A stretch of DNA of 64,000 bases, taken from assembly GCA_020636895.1 (NCBI GenBank), contig JACJWZ010000002.1:372001-436000 (forward strand), given 5' to 3'. A program made the position numbers and the translations under genes. This DNA is from Thermoleophilales bacterium. GTDB taxonomy: Bacteria > Actinomycetota > Thermoleophilia > Solirubrobacterales > 70-9. Shown one piece after another: positions 57,974-64,000 of the stretch (within the stretch, counting starts at the first letter, position 1; each line of letters opens with the position of its first letter). The notes below the pieces were generated by a model. That model searched no databases, was not told the DNA's origin, and saw only the letters and a program-made list of their open reading frames with translations.

Positions 57974-59044
57974 CTAGGCGGAGGGGGTCGCGGCCGCGGG
58001 GCGCGCGAGGGGGGCCTTGTCGACGCTGCGGCGGCCCTCGCGGAACGTAACGAGTTGCTTGCTGCGCTCGTCCCAGAGCTTCAGCCGCGAGCAGCCCAGC
58101 GACTTCCGGAAAGTGAGGACCGGGACGTCCGCGAAGGCGTCGACCTCGTCGTGCGCCCGCTGCAGGCTGTAGTTGGGGACGCGCGAGCTCAGGTGATGGA
58201 CGTGGTGGAGGCCGATGTTGCCGGTGAAGAACTGGAAGGGCTGGGGCAGCTTCAGGTAGGAGCTGCCGCGCAGCGCCGCCGCCGAGTAGCTCCAGACGTC
58301 GCTGTTCTCCCAGTAGACGTCCTCGAACTGGTGCTGGACGAAGAACAGCCAGACGCCGGCCGTCCCGGCGATGACGACGAGGGGCGCGTAGATCAGCAGC
58401 ACCGCGGTGACCCCGAAGATCGCCATCAACCCGCCGACCATGACGACCACGGCGAGGTTCGTCAGCAGGATGCTGTTGCGCAGCTTCCTCGACTTGGCGT
58501 TGGCCCAGACCCGCGGGCCGATCAGCAGCGACCAGATCGGCCCGATGCCGAACATGATCAGGGGGTTGCGGAAGAGCCGGTATCCGAGGCGCGACATGAA
58601 GGGCTTGGAGAAGTACTCCTCGACGGTCCAAGTGGGGACGTCGCCGTCACCGCGCCGGTCGAGGTCACCGGCGGAGCCGTGGTGGAGCGCGTGGTGATGG
58701 CGCCAGTTGCCGAAGCACTGGAACACGAGCAGGCCGAAGAACCGGCCGCCCCACGTGTTCGCGCGCTTCGACTCGAAGAACGAGCCGTGCGTGCAGTCAT
58801 GGAAGAGGATGAAGGTGCGCAGCAGGAACCCGGCGGTGGGTACTGAGATCGCGAGGACGAGCCAGTAGGAGACGTCGAGGGCCATGTACATGAGCGCCCA
58901 GCCGACGAAGAACGGGACGACCGAGGTCATGATGTCGAGGACGCTCCGCCACATGATCGGCTTCGCGTAGGGGGCCATCACCTCACGCCAGTGGCGGTCG
59001 GAGTGCGTGACGGTGGACTGGGAGTTGGGTTGGGTGGGGTTCAT
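57974..59044 (-). CDS. Membrane fatty acid desaturase (omega-6/delta-12 type)
   Basis: 356 residues from the ATG at 59044. Three His boxes are complete: H-D-C-T-H-G-S-F, H-H-H-A-L-H-H and H-V-H-H-L. Four to six hydrophobic segments anchor the di-iron site on the cytoplasmic face. H-H-x-x-x-H-H followed by G-S-A-G-D-L-D-R-R-G-D-G-D is typical of acyl-lipid delta-12/omega-6 desaturases. It introduces a double bond into membrane acyl chains and so adjusts fluidity. It needs ferredoxin or similar, not encoded nearby. It is divergent from the amidotransferase gene. Confidence 0.9.
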   Translation of the reverse strand: MNPTQPNSQSTVTHSDRHWREVMAPYAKPIMWRSVLDIMTSVVPFFVGWALMYMALDVSYWLVLAISVPTAGFLLRTFILFHDCTHGSFFESKRANTWGGRFFGLLVFQCFGNWRHHHALHHGSAGDLDRRGDGDVPTWTVEEYFSKPFMSRLGYRLFRNPLIMFGIGPIWSLLIGPRVWANAKSRKLRNSILLTNLAVVVMVGGLMAIFGVTAVLLIYAPLVVIAGTAGVWLFFVQHQFEDVYWENSDVWSYSAAALRGSSYLKLPQPFQFFTGNIGLHHVHHLSSRVPNYSLQRAHDEVDAFADVPVLTFRKSLGCSRLKLWDERSKQLVTFREGRRSVDKAPLARPAAATPSA

Positions 59045-59158
59045 CGGCAAGCGTTCCGGATGGATGGGACCTGCACCCGGGCGCGCATCCTAGTCGGCTC
59101 GCGGACGTTCGGAGCCGTCGTCCGGCGAACGCGCGTGGTGCGCCACACTCCCTGGCTC

Positions 59159-60967
59159 ATGTGCGGGTTCGCAGGGGAGATCGCTCAGGGACGGGCGGCT
59201 GACGCCGAGGCCGTCGTGCGCATGGCGGCGGTGCTCGAGCCCCGAGGCCCGGACGGGAGCGGATCGTGGTCCCGCGGTCGCGTCGCCCTGGCCCACCGCC
59301 GGCTCAAGATCATCGACCTCAGCGAAGCCGGGTCGCAGCCGATGATCGACGAGGAGCTCGGCCTCGCGATCGTCTTCAACGGGTGCATCTACAACCACCG
59401 CGAGCTGCGCGCCGAGCTGGAGGGCGCCGGCTACCGGTTCTTCTCGAGCAGCGACACCGAGGTGCTGCTGAAGGCCTACCACCGCTGGGGGCCGGAGTTC
59501 GTGCAGGAGCTGAAGGGGATGTTCGCCTTCGCGATCCACGAGATCGCGACGGGCCGGACGATGCTCGCCCGCGACCGGCTCGGGATCAAGCCGCTGTACC
59601 TGGCCCTCGTCGACGGCGCCCTGCGCTTCGCTTCGACCCCGCAGGCGCTGATCGCAGGGGGCGGCATCGACGTCTCGATCGATCGCCACGCGCTGCACCA
59701 CTACTTGACCTGGCACGCGGTGGTGCCGCCGCCGCGGACCATCCTCTCCGGCGTTCGCAAGCTCTCGCCGGGCAGCTACATGCTCGTCGAGGCCGACGGA
59801 CGGCGGCGGCGCCATTCCTACTGGCTCCCCGACTTCAGCCGCGACCCGGCCGACGAGCACATGGGCGAGACCGACTGGCGCGATGCGGTGATCGGCACCC
59901 TGCGCGAAGCGGTCCGCCGCAGGATGGTCTCCGACGTGCCGGTCGGGGTGCTGCTGTCGGGAGGCCTCGACTCGAGCCTGATCGTCGCGCTCCTCGCCGA
60001 GGCCGGGGTCAGCGACCTGAGCACGTTCAACATCGGCTTCGAGGAGGTCGGCGGCCGCAAGGGCGACGAGTACAGCTACGCCGAGCTGGTCGCGCGGCGT
60101 TTCGGGACGAAGCACCGGCGGATCGAGATCGGGGCCGAGCGGATGCTGCCGGCGCTCGACGGCGCGATCGCGGCGATGAGCGAGCCGATGGTCAGCCACG
60201 ACGCGGTGGCGTTCTACCTGCTCGCCGAGGAGGTGCGCAAGCACGTCAAGGTCGTCCAGTCCGGTCAGGGAGCCGACGAGGTCTTCGCCGGCTACCACTG
60301 GTACGCAACCGTGGATGAGGCCACCGACGACGAGGACGACGACGGCTTCGAGGCCTACTCGGACGCCTTCTTCGACCGCCCGCACTCCGAGATGGAGGAC
60401 TACGTGCAGTCCGGGTACCGGCTGCGCGGTGACCCGAGCAGCGACTTCGTCCGTGAGCACTTCGCCCGCCCCGGCGCCGAGGAGCCGGTCGACAAGGCGC
60501 TCCGCATCGACACCGAGGTGATGCTCGTCGACGACCCCGTCAAGCGGGTCGACAACATGACCATGGCCTGGGGGCTGGAGGCGCGGGTCCCCTTCCTCGA
60601 CCACGAGCTGGTCGAACTGGCGGCCCGCTGCCCGCCGGAGCTGAAGCTCGACCAGGAGGGCAAGGGTGTGCTCAAGGACGCCGGCCGGCATCTCCTGCCC
60701 GCCGAGGTGGTCGACCGCCCCAAGGGCTACTTCCCGGTCCCCGCGCTCAGCCACCTCGAGGGGCCGTTCCTGGAGCTCGTCTGCGACGCCGTGACGTCAC
60801 AACGCGCCCGCGACCGCGGCCTCTTCGAGCCGGAGGCTGTCGAGCGGCTGCTGCACGAGCCGAACGAGCACATGACGCCGCTCGACGGCAACAAGCTCTG
60901 GCAGCTCGGCCTGCTGGAGCTCTGGCTCGAGGGCATCGAATCGGCGGCGGCAAGCGCCGGTCCCTGA
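59159..60967 (+). CDS. asnO: Class II glutamine amidotransferase, N-acetylglutaminylglutamine (NAGGN) synthase type
   Basis: 602 residues. Met1-Cys2 (M-C-G-F-A-G-E-I) gives the N-terminal nucleophile after Met removal, fixing the start at 59159. The glutaminase domain spans 2-200 (L-A-H-R-R-L-K-I-I-D-L-S, F-N-G-C-I-Y-N-H-R-E-L). The synthetase half has the PP-loop S-G-G-L-D-S-S (267-273) and G-Q-G-A-D-E-V-F-A-G-Y-H-W-Y. The long stretch S-E-P-M-V-S-H-D with V-Q-S-G-Q-G-A-D matches the NAGGN osmolyte amidotransferase better than general AsnB, from memory of the family. The usual partner genes (dipeptide ligase and M42 peptidase) are not in the window. A type III glutamine synthetase follows after 174 bases. 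Confidence 0.8.
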   Translation: MCGFAGEIAQGRAADAEAVVRMAAVLEPRGPDGSGSWSRGRVALAHRRLKIIDLSEAGSQPMIDEELGLAIVFNGCIYNHRELRAELEGAGYRFFSSSDTEVLLKAYHRWGPEFVQELKGMFAFAIHEIATGRTMLARDRLGIKPLYLALVDGALRFASTPQALIAGGGIDVSIDRHALHHYLTWHAVVPPPRTILSGVRKLSPGSYMLVEADGRRRRHSYWLPDFSRDPADEHMGETDWRDAVIGTLREAVRRRMVSDVPVGVLLSGGLDSSLIVALLAEAGVSDLSTFNIGFEEVGGRKGDEYSYAELVARRFGTKHRRIEIGAERMLPALDGAIAAMSEPMVSHDAVAFYLLAEEVRKHVKVVQSGQGADEVFAGYHWYATVDEATDDEDDDGFEAYSDAFFDRPHSEMEDYVQSGYRLRGDPSSDFVREHFARPGAEEPVDKALRIDTEVMLVDDPVKRVDNMTMAWGLEARVPFLDHELVELAARCPPELKLDQEGKGVLKDAGRHLLPAEVVDRPKGYFPVPALSHLEGPFLELVCDAVTSQRARDRGLFEPEAVERLLHEPNEHMTPLDGNKLWQLGLLELWLEGIESAAASAGP

Positions 60968-61141
60968 GCGCGAATCCGCTGCGGCGAAACCTTCCTGCGG
61001 GGATTTGTACGCGGGGACAAAGGGCCGCGAGCCCGTAAGTCCTACGCTCTGCACTCCCACGGTTCAACTTGCCCACGAACGCGCTGCGGCGTGCTCCGTT
61101 CGGAGCGTGCTGCGCTGTTACGAACAGGAGCGATCACCCAG

Positions 61142-63301
61142 ATGACCAACATCACCCGAGCCCGTAAGTCCAACCTCGCAGCCGGATCGACCTGGAGCGC
61201 CAACGGCGGCGCCGTCGAGACGGGCGACCTGCGCGACGCGGGCAGCCTGCCCTTCGGCTCCAACGTCTTCTCCCCCGCGGTCCAGAAGGAGCGCCTCTCC
61301 GGCGACACCTTCGCGCGGCTGACCAAGACCCTCGACGCCGGCGAGCCGCTCGACGCCTCCCTCGCCGACGAGGTCGCCGAGGCGATGAAGGAGTGGGCGC
61401 TCGAGCACGGCGCCACCCACTACACGCACGTCTTCCAGCCGCTGACCGGCCTCACCGCCGAGAAGCACGACTCGTTCTTCGAGCCGGGCGGCAACTCCGA
61501 CGCCATCGCCGGCTTCTCCGGCAAGGAGCTGATCCAGGGCGAGCCGGACGCCTCGTCGTTCCCGACCGGCGGCATCCGTGCCACGTTCGAGGCCCGCGGC
61601 TACACCGCCTGGGATCCGACCAGCCCGGCGTTCCTGCTCGAGAACCCGAACGGGACGCTGCTCTGCATCCCGACCGCTTTCGCGTCGTGGACCGGTGAGG
61701 CGCTCGACGCCAAGATCCCGCTGCTGCGCTCGATGGACGCGCTGTCGATCTCGGCCGTGAAGGCGCTGAAGCTTCTCGGCGACGAGGAGACGGTTCGCGT
61801 GTTCACCACGGTCGGCCCCGAGCAGGAGTACTTCCTGGTCGATGAGCAGTACTACTACGAGCGTCCCGACCTGGTGACGACGGGCCGGACGCTGTTCGGC
61901 GCGCAGCCGCCCAAGGGCCACGAGCTCGACGACCACTACTTCGGGTCGATCCCCGAGCGCGTGCTCGCCTGCATGATGGACACCGAGCGCGAGCTGGTGA
62001 AGCTCGGCGTGCCGGTCAAGACGCGCCACAACGAGGTGGCGCCGGGCCAGTACGAGATCGCGCCGATCTACGAGAACTCGAACGTCGGCTCCGATCACCA
62101 GCAGCTGACCATGCAGATCATGCAGAACATCGCCCGCAACTACGGGCTGATCTGCCTCCTGCACGAGAAGCCCTTTGCCGGCGTCAACGGCTCCGGCAAG
62201 CACAACAACTGGTCGATGGGGACCGACGGCGGGCACAACCTGATGGACCCCGGCGACACCCCGGCGGAGAACGCGAGCTTCCTGTTCTTCTGCACGGCGG
62301 TGATCCAGGCGGTCAACAAGCACCAGGGGCTGCTGCGCGCATCGGTCGCGAACATCGGCCAGGACCACCGTCTCGGAGCGAACGAGGCGCCGCCGGCGAT
62401 CATCTCGATCTTCCTCGGCGCCGAGCTCGACAAGGCGTTCGAGTCGATCCTCTCCGGCGAGGGTGACGGCAAGACCGAGGAGGCCGTGCTCGGGCTCGGC
62501 ACCCCGGTGCTGCCGCCGCTGCCGCTCGACGGCGGCGACCGCAACCGGACCTCGCCGTTCGCGTTCACCGGCAACAAGTTCGAGTTCCGGGCCCTCGGGT
62601 CGAGCATGTCGCTCGCCTTCCCGAACACGGTGCTGAACACGATCGTGGCCGAGGCCATCGACGAGCTCGCCGACAAGCTCAAGGCGGAGCTCGACTCCGG
62701 CAAGGACATCGGCGAGGCCGTCGGCGAGGTCGTCAAGGAGTCCTACGGCGCGAACCGCCAGATCATCTTCGGCGGCGACGGCTACTCCGAGGAGTGGCAT
62801 GCCGAGGCCGAGAGCCGCGGGCTGAAGAACCTGCGGACGACGCCGGACGCGCTGCCGGAGGTCATCTCCGACAGCACCGTCGCGGCCTTCGAGAACTACA
62901 ACGTGCTGTCCAGGCGCGAGCTCGAGGCACGCTTCGAGGTCTGGGTCGAGCAGTACACGGTTCTCGCCAACATCGAGGCGGAGACGGCGAAGTCGATCGC
63001 CAAGACGATGATTTTGCCGGCGGCCCTCCGCTACGCGGGGGTCATCGACGACTCCGACATCGACGGTATCGACGGCGAGCTCAAGGCCCTGGTCATCGAC
63101 CTCGTCGCCAAGCTCGGCGAGCTCGAGGAGGCCAACAAGTACCCCGACGGCGTCGAGGGTCTGGAGCTCGCGGAGTACGCCCGCGACAACCAGCTCGCGA
63201 AGATGTCGGAGGTCCGCGAGGTGGCCGACCAGCTCGAGGGGATCGTGGCCGACGACCTCTGGCCGCTGCCCAAGTACTCGGAGATGCTGTTCATCCGGTA
63301 G
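61142..63301 (+). CDS. glnN: Glutamine synthetase type III
   Basis: 719 residues, the length of GSIII rather than GSI (about 470). GSIII hallmarks are visible: F-F-E-P-G-G-N-S-D near residue 115, F-P-T-G-G-I-R-A-T-F-E-A-R-G-Y-T-A-W-D, the metal-site G-P-E-Q-E-Y-F-L-V, and N-G-S-G-K-H-N-N-W-S for the ammonia/glutamate site. It makes glutamine from glutamate, ammonia and ATP in the cytosol. The ATG at 61142 is 11 bases after AGGAG. A 15-bp direct repeat (CGAGCCCGTAAGTCC) occurs in the leader (61028-61042) and again in codons 6-10 (61157-61171). It is followed by a strong hairpin. Confidence 0.95.
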   Translation: MTNITRARKSNLAAGSTWSANGGAVETGDLRDAGSLPFGSNVFSPAVQKERLSGDTFARLTKTLDAGEPLDASLADEVAEAMKEWALEHGATHYTHVFQPLTGLTAEKHDSFFEPGGNSDAIAGFSGKELIQGEPDASSFPTGGIRATFEARGYTAWDPTSPAFLLENPNGTLLCIPTAFASWTGEALDAKIPLLRSMDALSISAVKALKLLGDEETVRVFTTVGPEQEYFLVDEQYYYERPDLVTTGRTLFGAQPPKGHELDDHYFGSIPERVLACMMDTERELVKLGVPVKTRHNEVAPGQYEIAPIYENSNVGSDHQQLTMQIMQNIARNYGLICLLHEKPFAGVNGSGKHNNWSMGTDGGHNLMDPGDTPAENASFLFFCTAVIQAVNKHQGLLRASVANIGQDHRLGANEAPPAIISIFLGAELDKAFESILSGEGDGKTEEAVLGLGTPVLPPLPLDGGDRNRTSPFAFTGNKFEFRALGSSMSLAFPNTVLNTIVAEAIDELADKLKAELDSGKDIGEAVGEVVKESYGANRQIIFGGDGYSEEWHAEAESRGLKNLRTTPDALPEVISDSTVAAFENYNVLSRRELEARFEVWVEQYTVLANIEAETAKSIAKTMILPAALRYAGVIDDSDIDGIDGELKALVIDLVAKLGELEEANKYPDGVEGLELAEYARDNQLAKMSEVREVADQLEGIVADDLWPLPKYSEMLFIR

Positions 63302-63354
63302 CTCCAACCGCACCTCCCGGAGGCGGAACCCGGGGGCTCAGGCTGGGAGCCGGC

Positions 63355-63390
63355 GGCACGAACGCGACGAGGGGACGTCGCGCTCGTGCC
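63355..63390 (+). terminator. Strong hairpin downstream of glnN
   Basis: A 15-bp stem with one mismatch (GGCACGAACGCGACG, 63355-63369, against CGTCGCGCTCGTGCC, 63376-63390) and loop AGGGGA lies 53 bases after the glnN stop codon. There is no U-tract, but this is the strongest hairpin of the region. Confidence 0.65.
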
Positions 63391-63431
63391 GCTCGGTCGT
63401 TGTGGGGACGTCGATCCGCGAGACTGAGGCC

Positions 63432-64000
63432 ATGAACCCGCGGCCCATCCCAACCCGCACCCTCGGCCACTCCGGCTTCGAGGTCGGCGCGATCGGCCTG
63501 GGCTGCATGGGCATGTCGTGGGGCTACGGCGCGGCTGAACGCGACGAGGAGCGCTCGATCTCGGTCATCCGCCGGGCGCTCGAGATCGGCGTGACTCTGA
63601 TCGACACCTCCGACATGTACGGCCCGTTCACGAACGAGGAGCTGGTCGGCAAGGCGCTGGAGGGGGTCAGGGACGAGGCTGTCGTGGCCACCAAAGGCGG
63701 GCTTGTCGTCGACGACCCGGAGACCGGGGAGCTGCACCGGAACGGCAACCCGCACCACATGCGCGAGGCGCTCGACGCATCGCTGCTCAGGCTCGGGGTC
63801 GACCACGTCGACCTCTACCAGCTCCACCGCGTCGATCCGCACTACGAGATCGAGGAGACCTGGGGGGCGATGGCCGAGGGCGTCGCCCTGGGCAAGGCGC
63901 GCGCGCTCGGGCTTTCGGAGCCGACCCTCGACGAACTCCAGCGGGCGCACGCGGTCCATCCCGTGACGAGCGTGCAGAGCGAGCTGTCCCTGTGGACCCG
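63432..64000 (+). CDS. Aldo-keto reductase, truncated by window end
   Basis: The open frame starts at the ATG at 63432 and runs off the window, so only the first 189 residues are visible. The N-terminus R-T-L-G-H-S-G-F-E-V-G-A-I-G-L-G-C-M-G-M-S-W matches AKR13-type (YakC/pyridoxal-reductase-like) aldo-keto reductases. Catalytic residues seen: Asp and Tyr in D-T-S-D-M-Y-G, Lys in A-T-K-G-G, His in Q-L-H-R-V-D. It differs from the AKR5-like enzyme at 8981-9835. Confidence 0.85.
   Translation, partial: MNPRPIPTRTLGHSGFEVGAIGLGCMGMSWGYGAAERDEERSISVIRRALEIGVTLIDTSDMYGPFTNEELVGKALEGVRDEAVVATKGGLVVDDPETGELHRNGNPHHMREALDASLLRLGVDHVDLYQLHRVDPHYEIEETWGAMAEGVALGKARALGLSEPTLDELQRAHAVHPVTSVQSELSLWT

Noticed and set aside
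59099..59132. Fifth copy of palindrome family B upstream of asnO
   Set aside because: CCGAACGTCCGCG is shared on the minus strand and CGTTCG/CGAACG can pair, but the CTATG core and full arms are missing, so it was not counted.

Overview
The window is a GC-rich, densely packed bacterial chromosome segment. Its gene families fit an aerobic actinobacterium, probably of the Thermoleophilia/Solirubrobacterales type: an AlkB-rubredoxin fusion, a TreT-like glucosyltransferase, a Tat-exported Dyp peroxidase, large exported sulfatases and proteases with lysine-rich tails, type III glutamine synthetase and a DUF5661 protein. That placement is inferred from gene content. There is no rRNA in the window. 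I see no integrase, transposase, phage gene, CRISPR array or toxin-antitoxin pair, so this reads as ordinary chromosome with dispersed palindromic repeats rather than a mobile island.

Layout. 1-7 kb: the 3' part of an FTR1 iron permease, an exported sulfatase, a translationally coupled HExxH protein and class III nucleotide cyclase, a crotonase, and a YceI gene behind three operator-like palindromes. 7-19 kb: a DUF3556-like membrane protein, an aldo-keto reductase divergent from an ArsR/SRPBCC pair, two tandem paralogous membrane proteins with polyproline tails, a TreT-like enzyme, an MFS exporter divergent from MarR, and a CDF metal transporter divergent from TetR. 18-27 kb: an exported S15-type hydrolase, a cytochrome P450, tRNA-Ser(CGA), a cluster of 41-nt palindromic repeats, and an iron-uptake operon in which EfeU and EfeO are one reading frame followed by EfeB. 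27-35 kb: TauE permease, S-adenosylhomocysteinase, DUF202 and YtoQ proteins, tRNA-Ser(GGA), an exported beta-helix protein, an orphan histidine kinase, TadA with a tiny membrane ORF in front, and an MBL hydrolase. 35-45 kb: a 1536-residue subtilisin-like protease with FG-GAP and RTX-like repeats, a second sulfatase, cyclophilin, RlmN, a GNAT protein, a fructosamine-kinase-like protein and a low-molecular-weight phosphatase. 45-58 kb: a hydrolase/AMP-ligase fusion, a VTT membrane protein, AlkB-rubredoxin coupled to its TetR, a potADBC polyamine transporter and two MBL hydrolases. 58-64 kb: fatty-acid desaturase, an N-acetylglutaminylglutamine-type amidotransferase, glutamine synthetase III and the start of another aldo-keto reductase.

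How the genes work together. The clearest physiological units are iron import (efeUO-efeB, preceded by a DtxR/IdeR-like box), alkane oxidation (alkB-rubredoxin with tetR), polyamine uptake (potADBC), methyl-cycle recycling (ahcY), and nitrogen/osmolyte amidation (asnO-like plus glnN). Several gene pairs overlap by ATGA, GTGA, TTGA or TGATG junctions, which fix start codons and suggest translational coupling.

The least explained signals are two dispersed palindrome families: a 41-nt TGTCACC/GGTGACA element in four copies, and a CGCCGAACGT/ACGTTCGGCG element sitting right behind stop codons. The tandem polyproline paralogs, the degenerate hydrolase/AMP-ligase fusion, and the shared lysine-rich C-termini of exported proteins are also unexplained.
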